Source: Trichobilharzia regenti
Taxonomy: Eukaryota > Platyhelminthes > Trematoda > Strigeidida > Schistosomatidae
DNA: 64,000 nt
NCBI GenBank assembly: GCA_944472135.2
Contig: OX235270.1
Location: 49,414,352 to 49,478,351 of the forward strand
Direction: 5' to 3'
The notes below the pieces were generated by a model, which was not told the origin of the DNA, made no database searches, and saw nothing but the letters and a program-made list of their open reading frames with translations. Made by a program: the position numbers and the translations under genes. This document shows positions 10,533 to 22,227 of this stretch, in pieces. How positions within the stretch are numbered: position 1 is the first letter of the stretch; each line of letters starts with the position of its first letter.

Positions 10533-11529
10533 TCATAGACAAATGTGAGAAGACTTTAATATGTGTTTTGCTGTATATTTTTGGTGAAACTCGGAAATGC
10601 AGTGGTCTGAGTTTAGTATCGGTGAACGTCTGCGTGTTTCATATACTCCTTCGTCATTAGTGAAAACTAGACCGAGTGTTTTGTCAAGTCGAGTGGGAAA
10701 TTTAACTATGTTTGTGTGACTAAGTGCTTCAAGAAAGGAGCGATCAGGGGAGTTGGAATCCCCAGTAATAACGGATAGAGTTGTAGAAGTTGGCAGCAGC
10801 AAACATGGTGAATTCATCAGCAAAATTAGATAGATCAGATGGAGAGCAACTAGGAGAAATGAACATGTTTGTAATATAGATTTGTTTATATTTGGGGAGA
10901 TGTTTGGGACGACATTTGACAGTAATACAGTCAATGAAGTCATTTGAGAGGGTGAAGCAGACATTATTAGAAACAGACCATTTGGAGCGAATAAAAGTTG
11001 CAACTCCACCACCATTATTCTTATTACAACATTGACGGCCTTGACAAAATAAAATAAAGTCCTTTAGTGAGATAAGATTGTCATTATACAGTTCGTGTAA
11101 CCACGTTTCTTGCAATGTGATTATGGCAGTACTATGATAAGTGTCAGTGGACATCAAGGATTGTAGGTACATTATCTTGTTTGGCAGAGAGCGGCAGTTT
11201 GTGTTCATTATGACGGGGACCGTAGTTAAGTGTATTGTTGTAGGTTTGAGAGCTCTCTGCCAACCACTACGATGTTTCCTCCTTGGATTCTTTGGAATAT
11301 GAAAGTCATTTGGTCGTAGATGATTGATAAAGGTACGAGAGTAAATGATTCTGTTAGAATTCGTATTCAGGTGATAAATAAATGTCGGTAAACAGTAGAC
11401 TGGATGCAAAATGTAGATATTATAGTAACTGGACCAAAAATTCGAACAGCCCAGCAAGGTCAGAACTTGATTTACAGACAAATAGAGTTTTAATAGAAAA
11501 TAAGTGATATCTTTGTATAATGTTCTCAT
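10533..11529 (-). pseudogene. LINE APE-type endonuclease, broken
   Basis: Two overlapping frames (11529-10744 and 11015-10533) together give an exonuclease-endonuclease-phosphatase domain. MNTNCRSLPNK begins the domain, LQETWL carries the catalytic Glu, GGGVATFIRSKW follows, then GDSNSPDRSF, and NSDHCISEF supplies the Asp-His pair. The first frame fails near 10744 and the second carries on, showing a frameshift. Upstream of about residue 90 no ORF1-like product was recognised. Confidence 0.8.
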
Positions 11530-11818
11530 GAATTTAGGAAGTGGATTGTACTACAAGCAGACAAATAATACTGAAAATGTAAATGAAAACTAAGTGTTGG
11601 TTCATCAGCCTTGGTCACCACTGGTGGGCAACTCGAAGGCTCGAATGGTTCAATCGTTTACAGGTTCGAAGAAGACGAACCAAAAAGAATAAAAGTACTT
11701 CACATTTTGTATAAAACATTTGTTAACAGACTGTACTAACTCTCGATTTTAACTGCCAAATAATACAACCTCCCTCCTACAACCACTGGTTCTTGGGAGT
11801 TAAAGTCGAGAATCAGTT

Positions 11819-11881
11819 GTAGTATTTATCGGTTCGGAGCGTCTTCGTAACAGTAGGAACTTAGGGTTAAGTTCCTTGACA
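11819..11881 (+). repeat. 63-bp LTR-end-like block, copy 1
   Basis: A block reading GTAGTATTTATCGGTTCGGA ... TTCCTTGACA, nearly identical to 15289-15351 in the same orientation. It abuts the internal region of the decayed gag-like element directly. The GACA end resembles the end of the copy-1 LTR, but the rest of the sequence is different. Confidence 0.8.
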
Positions 11882-11885
11882 GTTT

Positions 11886-13460
11886 TTGTTCCTCTGTTCG
11901 TTTTCTGGAGCGCCTTCTGGAATTCTACCGGGTGTACTTACTGGGTCTGCAGCCAGCATCTCTACGGACACGAATTGTCAACGCAATTTGGATTCTTTGG
12001 TGACGTTGGATAAGTCCTGGGCCAAGGAAGGGACGTGGCACCGTGGAGGCAGACAAAAAAGTAACGATGAGTTGCCTGTTAATTGTAATGATATGCATGA
12101 TACCTAGCATGATGAGTCTGATGTTCACGCTTTGCCGTTTGGGGATAGCAGGGCTTTAAGTCTTCTCAAGCTTGAAGCTCGGTACTCTGATGGAAAGCCA
12201 GCCGGCTACCCACAGTCTATCAAGGAGTTTCAGACAATACTGAGTGGTTTTACTTTAAATGAGGAAATGAAGTCAATGCATTTGCTGAGGTATTGCACTG
12301 GTGTTGCTGCAAGATCCATACAGTGCTGTAAGTTTACGTCCCCAAACGACGGATATACAGAGGCTATGAGGATACTACGTCAAAGGTTTGGAAAACCACT
12401 TATGATATCCGTAGTACTTTTGAGACCGTAAAAAATAATGGACCACAGTTAAACGATAATTCAGACGAACTCGCAGAGTTTTTGGACAATTTAGTGGTAT
12501 TCGGAAATACTCTTGTGTCTCTTAATTCCGTAAACGAATTGAATTCAAGTTCCGTGCTTGAGACTGTTTCCAAGAGATTACCAGTTCGTCTGCAAAGAAA
12601 GTTCATAAGGATCAGCTCCCTTATAGAAGAGGAGGGCTTAGAGCCTGGGTTGGATGATATTCTGAGCCTGGTGAAAAACAGTGGCAACCAAGCTTTGAGC
12701 AGGTTCCCTAGTATACTGCACAACACCCCAGAAGCCTGTGGTTGCAACTGGTATGCCATTGCTGAATGGAGTGTCACAGACGACACCACAGTTTGTGCAG
12801 AAGAAGAGAGTTACAGCTTCAGAGTCCACTTCTTATTACAAAAGGTTTCAAGGTATCATTAGTCAGAGTAAAGGCATAAAACTTTTAGGATTCAATAAGA
12901 ACAACCAAAATCATCTACCCCTGATAATAAAGAGTTTGAAAATGATGAAGTCGATCACGCCGGAGCTGATAGCAAAAGACAGCAGTGGTGGCAGTCTTGC
13001 AGTTAGATAACTATCTGAAAGCCGAACAACAACAGCTTCTGATCCACCGCTAAGTTCATCAACTGGTATCAATTAGTCGTCGTTGGTGTTGTCATCCACA
13101 TTGAGAAGGACGCCCATCAACTCAAGTATCTTGTGCGATGACTATGATAGTATTGGTGCATTTGAAAAGACGAAAGATATTGCTCAGTTTAGTGAGGATA
13201 AGCCAGGTGTAAACGAGAGCGTAATTGTTAAATTGACTCGCACGAATAAAGGCATTTCTAGTTTCAAGTTACTATTGGAATGTTATTATCTTTGGTGTAA
13301 ATTACTCTGTTTCTACACTTGGTTGATCAGATACGTCATATGTTTGTTAGTCATCTACATTTCACGATACAATGACATGGGCGTGTTACCGTTCAGATTT
13401 GAGGATATAGCTGATAGAAGGAAGTCAGCAAATGAACTCTTCGACGATTTTCCAAACTAG
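11886..13460 (+). pseudogene. gag-like gene of LTR element copy 2, broken
   Basis: Homologue of the gag-like ORF at 3003-4958, spread over frames at 11886-12107, 12132-12431, 12482-12862, 12738-13010 and 13083-13460, with stops and frameshifts between. The gag motif is recognisable (MKSMHLLRYCTGVAARSIQCCKF, then AMRILRQRFGKP). The Ser-rich middle is largely missing. The last 100 residues, including the hydrophobic segment (WLIRYVICLLVIYISRY) and its charged tail, are nearly identical to copy 1 although the rest has decayed. Confidence 0.8.
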
Positions 13461-13473
13461 AGCGTCAACCTGG

Positions 13474-13900
13474 GAAGGGTTGTAGGCGTACTGCTGTAAG
13501 TCCTACAATTCTTCAAAGGGTAGTGCATCAATGAGCAGTCCAATGTGCTTGGTGTATGATTTTGTACATATGTTCATATTGTATATACTGAATTGATATC
13601 ATCTGTCATCTAGCTGTTGGTAATTCTGTTTGTGTCCGGACGACTTCCACTTGGATCATCAACCTGAGAAGGGATGTAGGCGTACTGCTGCAAGTCCTAC
13701 AGTTCTTCAAGGGTAGTTCGTCAAGGCAGAATCCACCACGTTTGATGTGTTGATTGTACATATGTTTGTGTTAAAAAATTGTGTGAGTTTCAGTTATTGT
13801 AATTGTTGGTTAATCTTCTTTGTGTCTGGACATTCCACAACTTACAATCGTCAAACTGTGAAGGGTTGTAGGCGTACTGGTGTAAGTCCTGCAATTCTTC
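13474..13900 (+). repeat. three copies of the RNA-hairpin motif, element copy 2
   Basis: Copies at 13474-13514, 13668-13708 and 13860-13900, same spacing and order as in copy 1. The stem and the GTAAGT-containing loop are kept; copy 2 of the set has CAAGT instead of TAAGT in the loop and the same single stem mismatch as its counterpart. Confidence 0.75.
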
Positions 13901-14583
13901 AAGGGTATTCCATCAAGACATGAAATGCGAGTTTGTGTGTACTGTTTGTATATATGTGTGGTGTGTCATGTCAATTGGGGTTTTTTGGATTCATTGTGTT
14001 TACTTGTTGTTTTCGTACCTTGTTTTTATTGCGTAATTTTGTTAAAATTTTCGTCGTGATTGCTTCTGAAGTTGTTTCGAGTTTTCTACATCCGTGAATG
14101 AAAGGATTGATGTTAGAGACAGCAGATGGGTCGTATACGCCGGGGAGGCTAGGCTATTGCTGAGAATGAAATGCATACGGAGATAATTGTTAGAGTGTAA
14201 ACGACTGAGGCTCGCATACGTCACCGTTACTAGAACTGAGGCAGAATGAGTGACAAGCGATTGCAGTGGTAATTGGTAGTGAGTAGGTACGAGGACGTGC
14301 GTGGAGTATCATGAGGTGGTGCTATGGTCACGTTGCATTCTGCAAGAGTCATTCTAGCAAGTGGAGACTGTGTTGCAAGATGTCAAGAGGAGGTCTCTAT
14401 CTGGAGGCGCAGGTCGTCATTGATGTGTGAGATTGTGCTGTAAGTATGCTTGTGGTGTGTTGGCTTTTCTGTTTGTTTTCCATTTCAGCTCTGTCCGTGG
14501 GACCAAGGTTCTCGCAATGGCATCCAAGTCAACGTGTATTGGTCGTGATGGAGAAAAGGGATGGATCCGTATTTGCCGGGGAG

Positions 14584-14943
14584 TGTCAATGAAGTTGAAG
14601 ATTGAACGATCAATTCATGGTTGTTTGCTCAAACCCAACTTCCCTATATTTTCACGGAGACATCGATACACCAGTCATCGTCTCATCGGTCACTGTTCAG
14701 AAAGAAGTCAGGATAAAACCGTCAGAAGTAATATTGTGATTTATTATTGTAATATTTGTTCATAGACCTTAATTATTATTCTGGTTATATGTTGGTGTTA
14801 GAATAAACTATTCTGGAGTCGCCAACCAGTGTTTTGGTTTTTGCGTCCGTTATTACTAAGCATTACTGAGAAACTTCAAGGAACATCGTGAGCTCGAGTG
14901 CAGCAGGGGCTGGGCATTAACGGTTTATTTGACGTGGCTGACA
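14584..14943 (+). repeat. 3' LTR of element copy 2
   Basis: A 360-bp sequence aligned end to end with 2495-2860 but with many more differences than those two have between themselves, so this copy is older. It starts TGTCAATGAAG and ends GTGGCTGACA. Confidence 0.85.
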
Positions 14944-15288
14944 GGGGCTTTTCGTGAATTATTCAGTTAGTGAAGATATATTTAGTTAGTGGTTTATATT
15001 AGCAGTATATTATTTGAAATGATGTATTGTTAATCACTAATTAAGTTTCATTGTAACGCAGTTCTCAAAAGTTAACTGTCATTGGTTGGGGAAGTACATC
15101 TGGGTTACTCCCACTGGCTGATTTGTAACCAGTCACCGCTCATGATGTCGCCCCAAAAAATCTGCAATGCGCCCTAAGTCTCCCTCGAATCTGCTATTTG
15201 CCCCAGGTCTGTCCCAAAAAGTCTGCAATTTGCCCTATGTCTGCCAAAAAGTCTGCAATGCGCCCGAAAAAATGCTGGCTGGGCAGTC
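14944..15288. repeat. AT-rich spacer with degenerate short repeats
   Basis: A spacer between the copy-2 LTR and the second 63-bp block. From about 15150 to 15280 an 'aaaaagtctgcaat(g)cgccc'-like motif is repeated three times at irregular spacing (about 15153, 15211, 15247). No gene. Confidence 0.5.
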
Positions 15289-15351
15289 GTAGTGTTTATC
15301 GGTTCGGAGCGTCTTCGTAACAGTAGGAAATTAGGGTTAAGTTCCTTGACA
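15289..15351 (+). repeat. 63-bp LTR-end-like block, copy 2
   Basis: Nearly identical to 11819-11881 in the same orientation and also ending TTCCTTGACA. The sequence to the left is unrelated to that left of copy 1. Confidence 0.8.
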
Positions 15352-16048
15352 AATATGATATATTTCACATAAATTAAGCATTTACATGTTTGAGATACCG
15401 TTTACGCAGGCATGATTATATTGATTGCATTGACTGAGCAATAATTTAGTGCCACTTAATAACCTTTTCCTGTAATATAAATACCACTGTACAGCTTGTA
15501 AATGAAGTCGTTGAAAAGAAATTTCTTCTCCGGACAAAAAACCGTGTTTTTGCTTATGAATAAATGGGTATTTTTCGTTATGATTATATTTGACAAATGC
15601 AATTTGAAATGGAACACTTTTTTATGACAATAAAAATTGGAAAAATGGAAAAAGTCTCTAGAAACTTTATAAGAATAGATCGCAAGATATTGGTTAAAGT
15701 CTAAATTATAATCTATGATATAATTATAGTCAGTCTCATTCATCCGGGATTTACGAAATTTTTCATTAATGGAAGGTTAGAAGAGAGGTGATGCACAGTT
15801 TCTACGGTAAGGCACACACGATGCAGACTTTGTGATCATTATCATTTTATCAATTATTAAGGGTTGGAAAATTTTTAAAACTCCTCAGTACAAGGGTAAG
15901 TACACCATTATTTTGGTATTAGCAGATGTAAGGGACCAACTCTGCGATGATAAACAGAATTCAGAATGTACTTTGTTCCGCTGTTCATCGGAAATGCCGA
16001 CACTATTCTGAATAACGCTCAAGTAAAAGAAACGTAGAAAGCAGCATC
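15352..16048. other. AT-rich unique sequence
   Basis: No recognisable gene. A 95-codon minus-strand frame (15743-15456) is rich in Phe/Ile/Tyr/Lys, as expected by chance in AT-rich DNA. Confidence 0.4.
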
Positions 16049-16290
16049 ACTGTTCGTTTGCAGTGCCTTCGGGAAGAAAAGAAAGAAGAAAACAGAAAGA
16101 GAGGTGCAGAGGCAACCTGCAAATAATAATTATTTTAAGCAAACAATATGCGATAACTGAAGGGTTTATTCCTCTTCTTTATTACAAAGAATTTATAGTC
16201 ATTGAGTTTTATAGTGTTACTTACTAATGGATAATTCAAATTTATGGTAGTAAACCACATTAAAAATATAAAGAAAAAACACCAGCGGTT
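16049..16290. repeat. dispersed repeat, copy 2
   Basis: Collinear with positions 1-250 of the window (aaacaatatgcgataac core, tcattgagttttatag block, tagtaaaccaca block). It ends about 90 bp before the RT homology of the next LINE. Confidence 0.6.
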
Positions 16291-16319
16291 TCCAGAAAAC
16301 CCATCTGTGTTGCTTAATA

Positions 16320-17720
16320 TTGTGTGCTTTCCGTAATTATTGTCAAACCGGGAAACGCACCAATTCATTACACATCATACATATCAATATAACACCTGTC
16401 ATATCAAGGATCGTGGAGAAAGTAATCAAGGACCAAATGTCAGACTACTTTCTAAAACATAAACTCATCAACCTGTCACAACACGGATTCCTCAAGAAAA
16501 GATCTTGCGTCACTTGCCATATAGACTTTTTCAACGAAGTCACCTATAGAAGAGATAGGAGAGAGCTAGTAATTATCCTCTATTTCGATATAAGGAAAGC
16601 CTTCGACAGAGTCCCACATAGTCTGCTAGTCGGTAGGCTATGCTCACTAGGGATACGCAACCCCCTCTACAATTGGATAAAATCATTTCTGTATGACAGG
16701 AATCAGACAACTAAAGTTGGCTCAATGACCTCCAGACCTAGACCAATCAGCAGTGGTGTCATCCAGGGGAGTGTATTGGGACCCCTTCTTTTCATTATAT
16801 ACATAAACAGTATATGTGAATGTTTTAGTATAGGCAAGCCAATACTGTATGCAGATGACTTGAAGGTGACATATACCTGCACAAATACAGATATCGGCCC
16901 AACTATGAACTCCATACATGAAGAATTAGCAAAAATGGATAGATGGTGTGACACGTGGAGACTTGAGTTTAATGTTGAAAAGTGTGGATGGCTCTGCATA
17001 GGCTGTTCCAACCTTGACCTCAACCTAGCAATTCAGGGCCACAAAATCCCCAGACTCAAATCTGTACTAGACCTAGGACTGAAATATTCACACAATCTAT
17101 CATTTTCAGAGCATATCTCGAATCAAGTGTCGAAATCACGAAGGCTTATTGGTTTCCTACTCAGGAACTTCTACAGAAACGAATCCAGAATACTACTGTA
17201 CAAGGTTTGTGTGCGCCCACTCCTAGATTACTGCTCATTCATATTCAGTAGTACACGCATAGAAGACAAACTGAAAGTAGAAGGAGTACAGAGGTACTTC
17301 ACGCGAAAAGTACTCGGAACCGATAACGGCACAAACTACTCTACCAGATGTGAAATCCTGGGACTAGAAACATTATGGTTAAGGCGACTGCGACTAAATC
17401 TGGTACTCTTCTATAAGCTTCTTAACCAAATAGTGTATACCCCTGCTAACTATACTCGGTTCTCAGGTAACACAGGATACAACCTTAGACACACTAAAGG
17501 TACAGTGGCTATAGAACCATGTAAAACAGCCACCAGGCAAAAGTTTTTCTTGATTAGGTATGCCCAAATATGGAACAAACTACCTGAGAAAATGCGACTA
17601 GCAAGCACATTGGCCTCCTTTGAAAAGGCACTTAATGACACACTAAGTGAGTTTGTAATTGATACCAGTGGTAATTCCCATGTAAGAGTTTCAGAAATCA
17701 TAGGCCCATTTAATGTATGA
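16320..17720 (+). CDS. 5'-truncated LINE reverse transcriptase, intact frame
   Basis: A 466-codon frame. The first ~21 codons are foreign to the family; LINE homology begins at INITPVISRIVEKV. RT motifs follow: HGFLKKRSCVTC, LYFDIRKAFDRV, SSGVIQGSVLGPLLF and LYADDLKV, then a C-terminal region with RPLLDYCSF and LRRLRLNLVLFYKL. It belongs to the same family as the interrupted LINE at 6472-8215. The endonuclease and first part of the RT are absent, a typical 5' truncation, so it cannot move by itself even though the remaining frame is open. It carries no upstream host promoter that I can recognise. Confidence 0.85.
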   Translation: MCAFRNYCQTGKRTNSLHIIHINITPVISRIVEKVIKDQMSDYFLKHKLINLSQHGFLKKRSCVTCHIDFFNEVTYRRDRRELVIILYFDIRKAFDRVPHSLLVGRLCSLGIRNPLYNWIKSFLYDRNQTTKVGSMTSRPRPISSGVIQGSVLGPLLFIIYINSICECFSIGKPILYADDLKVTYTCTNTDIGPTMNSIHEELAKMDRWCDTWRLEFNVEKCGWLCIGCSNLDLNLAIQGHKIPRLKSVLDLGLKYSHNLSFSEHISNQVSKSRRLIGFLLRNFYRNESRILLYKVCVRPLLDYCSFIFSSTRIEDKLKVEGVQRYFTRKVLGTDNGTNYSTRCEILGLETLWLRRLRLNLVLFYKLLNQIVYTPANYTRFSGNTGYNLRHTKGTVAIEPCKTATRQKFFLIRYAQIWNKLPEKMRLASTLASFEKALNDTLSEFVIDTSGNSHVRVSEIIGPFNV

Positions 17721-18283
17721 ACTCAGAGACTACACCTGTTGTTTGTTTTGTCTCTATTTATAATTCCAGACAAAAAAGCAGCAGTCATGACAATAACACC
17801 CATTCAACCAAGAGTCGATCAAACTATGTCTACCTGATACAAAGGGCGAACCATAACCAACATACGAATGAAATATGAGAAAACAAGGTAGAAACTTACC
17901 GCAACACCACATGAAAAGATAAAAGTTACTTGAACATCATTTATAATCCACCAACTGGTCTCCTACCCAAAAAGAATGCGGCGATGTTTTATCCAAAATG
18001 GCGAGGAAATACATAAATCCACAGCTGCTGTTGTTAACACTCAGTGGGGGTAGGAGCCAACAAAGTAATCCTTTCAAAGCATATGTATACTTCAAATGGG
18101 CACGGAGACTCTGTAGAATACGTCATAATCCAAATCACTCGCCTCACAGCGCCAATAAACCTGGATATCTATGATATAACGAAAACATGCTGAAAGCTGC
18201 ATCTCAGATCAAGTTGATTCATTCGATGGTAATGATCTCCTCCTGCATGCCTTATTCGACATATTGAATGGAATGGTTCGCAG
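17721..18283. other. probable LINE 3' flank and unique DNA
   Basis: No gene recognised. The first part probably includes the 3' untranslated region of the preceding LINE; no clear poly(A) or microsatellite end was identified. Confidence 0.4.
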
Positions 18284-18682
18284 TTATTCTGGTACTAGAT
18301 CGAAAAGAATAAAAAATTCACCGGTTGCTGAATCAAAAGTACTTCTCTGCATGTTTAACTGTATTCTAACTGCTATGATTAATTCCAAACCATTTATCCC
18401 ATAATCACTCAAATTCCAGGAACGATCCAATTCTACCATTTGAAGACGCTGGCGAACATGCTGTAAATGAGTATTCATGATCTGAAATAAAGAAGCAACT
18501 GGTTTTCAAACAGTTTTCAACATTTTACTCAACTTACGAGTACAGTCCGCCATGCAGACACAAATGGCGCAAATGGAGAATTCTGGAATCGACCTCGGCA
18601 CCATTTGATGCAGTAAAACAACTCAACATGACCTTATCTAGTTTTCGCCTCCACGATCAAATTTCTTTCCTGTTATGAAACT
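18284..18682 (-). other. possible exons of an unidentified host gene
   Basis: A 64-codon terminal frame (18478-18284, ends LFDLVPE then stop) is preceded by a good acceptor, ttctttatttcag, at about 18482. About 60 nt further upstream a GTAAGT donor (near 18536) closes another open stretch; the two join in phase 0 through a short intron of about 55 nt. The amino-acid composition is protein-like (Arg/Glu/Leu/Gln-rich, WNLSDYGINGLELI). I do not recognise the protein. Stops occur further upstream near 18630, so this may be a gene fragment. Confidence 0.35.
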
Positions 18683-18959
18683 ACGATAAGACTGCTGAAA
18701 AATGGAATAAATATATCACTGATCTCAACATAATACATCAATAATCTTTAAGCCAAGGGTGCTGTTCACAACAAAGTTATATAGGAGAATTGACTTCAAG
18801 CTTTATTTTTCCCAGATATCTGTATTACATTCATCTGATGTCTGGGTTTTTTGTTAATGCGAAGACAATATTTCTATATCTCTTTATGTGCTACACAAAC
18901 AGACTTTATAGCAGACTGTTCCGACTGACTCTAATGTCAGAAAAAAAAACCAAACTGTA

Positions 18960-19230
18960 AATCCATTATACATCAAATTATGTGTAATTTATATAACAAC
19001 TTATCCATGCCTGTACAATAGGTATGTTCCTGCATAAACAGGGTGAAATATATTATTATTAAAACAATATTTATGCATGCCTATACAATTGGTGTACCCT
19101 ACATAGCTAGGGAAAAAATGTACCTTCTTATATTATCTTTACTAAATATGCTTATTAATATTATGTGTAAATTATCGAATTGATGATGCCTGTAAACTGG
19201 CGTCCCTCATGTAAAAAATGAGAATATATA
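18960..19230. repeat. degenerate AT-rich tandem repeat
   Basis: A motif like 'tgcctgtacaattggtgtaccctacat' recurs three times (about 19010, 19077 and 19187) with AT-rich 'tattattatt' runs between. It could be a LINE 3' tail. Non-coding. Confidence 0.45.
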
Positions 19231-20949
19231 TTATTATTATATACGAACAGTAACTGAGCGTACAACGTAGGGTCAGTTTAAAGGAATGCCTTCTCGATGT
19301 GGCCCAGAGTTCGCGTGAAATAACACATGCGTCCATATTCAGGTCGGTGTAAAAAGTATCGCGTTTCGCCAGCCTTTCGTCTAAATGACTCAGTGGGACG
19401 CTTCCATGTTGAACAAATGCGCAATCCATGAATTCCACTTGTATCTAAAGGAATTTCACAACATGGAGTGTACCCTGCTGAGGTGTGGTTCCGTCTTACG
19501 CTGGCGTTCCTCAGTTTGCAGATAAATCGCCTTTAGATGAAAAGTGGTTCGACTGTGTCTCAGATGCTTTTGGCTGAATTCCTCAGTACCAACTATAGTT
19601 CCCTATGAGAGTGCATCGTAGAAAGCCTGCAGTTTCTACGAAAATCGAATAGAGGCATTCCACTTATACAAGATGTGTACAGTAATAAATACACTACTAA
19701 CTCACTGCGCTCAGCTCTACATTCCTCTACAAAATTTTCTTGTTTCGAATTAAAACATATACATATTTATTGTGTCAGTAAATGCAAATACACATTAATA
19801 TCCAAATTTCATACGCATTCTGTCTCACTACTCCATATAATAATAGTTTGATAGTTATTCACGAATGCATTAATAAGTATTTCATGAACCACGAGTGGCA
19901 CTTTGCACTAAGCAGAAGTGTAGGTATCTAGTGAAGGTATTCTCGAGAACTTATACGAAAAGGTTAACGTTTTTCCAATATATGCGATTCCATCAACGCA
20001 ATGGAAAGATAATGACGAATTGTTATAACAAGCTTTCTATTAACTATGTAAGGAATCATGTAACAGGCAAACTTCACAGCAACATGTGCAAGTCTTGCAT
20101 ATCATTGCATCAGTAATATAAGCTTGCTAATTGTACTACGGCCAGATGTGAATAATCTCAAGGCTTCGTAACAACAACTTCATGGGAGATAGATATATTG
20201 AAAGACCGCTTGCAGACACTATATATGACAACATCCAGTAGAATTTAATTGAATTTTAGATTTTCTCGTCGACTGATTGGACCGAATTGTTCAGTCTCAG
20301 GTCGACATGTCGGCTTCGTGTGCAGATGCTTCGACGATATCTAGGGACTTAATTAGAATTACGTTGGTGGACGGTGACTGGGAATGGAATCCAGGAAGTG
20401 AATGTCGTCTTATTTGTGACTCGTCATCTGGGTGTACCTGCATTTCCCAGTGAGTGATGAGTGATGGGAACATCACTTAGAAAACGGCGTTATTACTTAT
20501 TTAAGCCAATTACTTTATTACTTTAGTGACACTAGGCAGCAGCAGTGACAAATACTGACTGACTGAGTTGTAACAAAGAACTCAGCACAGAAGTGCAGCA
20601 GTGCGATTTGTTACATTCCCCACTTGAAAAATATTATATTCAGTTAGTAATAAGCAAAAAGAACTAATGTCAGCTCATGATGAAATCATGTAACCAATCG
20701 AATCCCTAAAAATCGACACTTGAAAAAATTTCATCAGATGTGTTTTGATATAGCATTTAGGCTATAGGATGAAGTAAATCAACTCATGAGATGTAACGAC
20801 ACAGAGTGCGAAAGCTATCTCGGGTAAAAGGAGAAGTTATTGTAAGACAACACTTTTTTTAGTTAGAAAAGAACCAAATGAAAAAATGCACTTATCATTT
20901 GCTGAAATTTCGGTGATTACTATCCACTTTTAAAACATTTCGTTATACC
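19231..20949. other. unique sequence without recognised gene
   Basis: Minus-strand frame 19438-19172 and plus-strand frame 19895-20116 have no recognised domains. At about 20590 'actcagcacagaagtgcagcag' resembles the 3' end of the RTE elements elsewhere in this window and may be a very old fragment. Confidence 0.35.
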
Positions 20950-21050
20950 TACACTATATTGCATTCTGACTGACTTTCACTATAGAAGCTTGTACACAAG
21001 TGCACCTGTGGAAGTTACCATATTCCAATAGAGCCACTCGACCTATCTGT
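20950..21050 (-). mobile_element. RTE 3'-end fragment
   Basis: A short stretch (atagaagcttgtacacaagtgc, then agttaccatattcc) that matches in order the 3' untranslated block of the RTE copies at 43200 and 57690. It is too short and diverged for certainty. Confidence 0.4.
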
Positions 21051-22227
21051 TTGCTCAAGGTCATTCATGCGTACACTAGGTTGTTGCATTTTGAGCTGTT
21101 ACAGTTTTGAGTCATCCATAAACATTAGTTAGGTATCCTGTTGAAAATTCTCACGTCTCTCTCATCTTTTTTCGTGGAAATAAAGTTATTTACCTGATTA
21201 TACTGACTTGCTGTGCTTTCACGTTTCAAGGTTATTATTATTATTACTATCTCTTTTCTCTTGTCGACAATACCGAAGGACTAACTGGCGAAAGGATCAA
21301 CTCCAATCACAGTAGTAACAGTCTTAACATACCTCATACTACAAACCACATATAATTAATCCCAGCACTACTCCCTTTGGAGTCAACCAAAGCTACGACA
21401 GTCGAGTGGCGGGACAAGCTACGCAGAAGTTTACCGAAGATCAAGAACCTATACCTCACAATCAAGAGGCGAGCACAAAGAAATCAAATTGGTTTATACT
21501 AGCTCGTAAAAACGATATTGGATATTGGATATTGGAAGGTTTTTGGCGCATTGGTTCGCTTCGGTGGCTACCTTTCTAGGGGCGCGAGGTAGGCGTGTCT
21601 TAATTTCGTTTGTAATTATAGTGGGTCGGATTCAAAAGAGAGCGTAAATTTAAAGCCCGGCGGTCTCTAAACAGTTATAACCTAGCTCTTTTGTTGTACA
21701 TAATTTTGGCTTTTTGTTCTATTGAGACGTTTGGCAATTATAAACTGTTTCGACCCGATTGTTCTGCGTATCACGTTTTAGTCCAGCGTGCTTGATATAT
21801 TATTGTCTGTGCTCTTCTGTTACAGTAATCTGTCAGATACGGCAGACTCATGATACTGTCATTTCTGCTGCATGTATCTGCTCATTATATTGATTTTTAC
21901 TTTGTGCTACGTAGTGTGGCAGCTTGAACTACATTGTGTAATGTAAATAGACTTAATCTAATATGGAGTATAATAATAGTAATCACTATTTTAGCGTATG
22001 CGTATATATAATGCAGGAATTTTGAGTGAACTCAGTTACAAAGTATTTGGATACCGAATTTACATGTTAAGCAGTAATCTGAGGTACATCATATGCTACA
22101 ATTATAACTTTAATGCTACTGCATATGAGAAGAGAACCAATTCTCTACACCTTTTTCCATCAATTCCTTCAAAAATTGTATAGCGTATAGTGGAAAACTA
22201 ATTAAATCTGCGCTCAAGTTGTGTTTG
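21051..22227. other. unique sequence without recognised gene
   Basis: Nothing recognisable in six frames. A small direct repeat (gatattggatattggatattgg) lies near 21515. The 61-codon frame at 21998-22183 has no domain. Confidence 0.35.

Larger units (their letters stand above)
8216..11530 (-). mobile_element. second minus-strand LINE with endonuclease and RT, frameshifted
   Basis: A nearly complete ORF2 read from 11529 down to about 8574, then an AT/purine-rich probable 3' untranslated region to about 8220. Endonuclease motifs are TLQETWLHE, TGDSNSPDRSF and NSDHCISEF. RT motifs are FLDFTSAFDSV, SGVPQGAVLS and KYADDL. At least four frame changes split it (near 10740, 10480, 9810 and 9050). 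It differs clearly from its neighbours in sequence; by motif style it is CR1/Jockey-group, which is an inference. Confidence 0.85.
11595..15351 (+). mobile_element. second, decayed copy of the gag-like LTR element
   Basis: The internal region 11882-14583 is homologous to copy 1 (2861-6104) but its gag-like frame is broken and part of the variable middle is deleted. The right side has an LTR of the copy-1 type (14584-14943, TGTCAATGAAG...GCTGACA). The left side has instead a different 63-bp LTR-end-like block (11819-11881, ending TTCCTTGACA), and that block recurs at 15289-15351. The flanking sequences of the two blocks do not match further, and no target duplication was found. This could be a recombinant element or two nested elements; element limits are tentative. 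Confidence 0.65.

Noticed and set aside
16320..17720. Host gene encoding an RT-related protein
   Set aside because: The frame is open but begins in mid-domain after a short unrelated leader, matching a 5'-truncated LINE copy; the same family is seen broken at 6472-8215.
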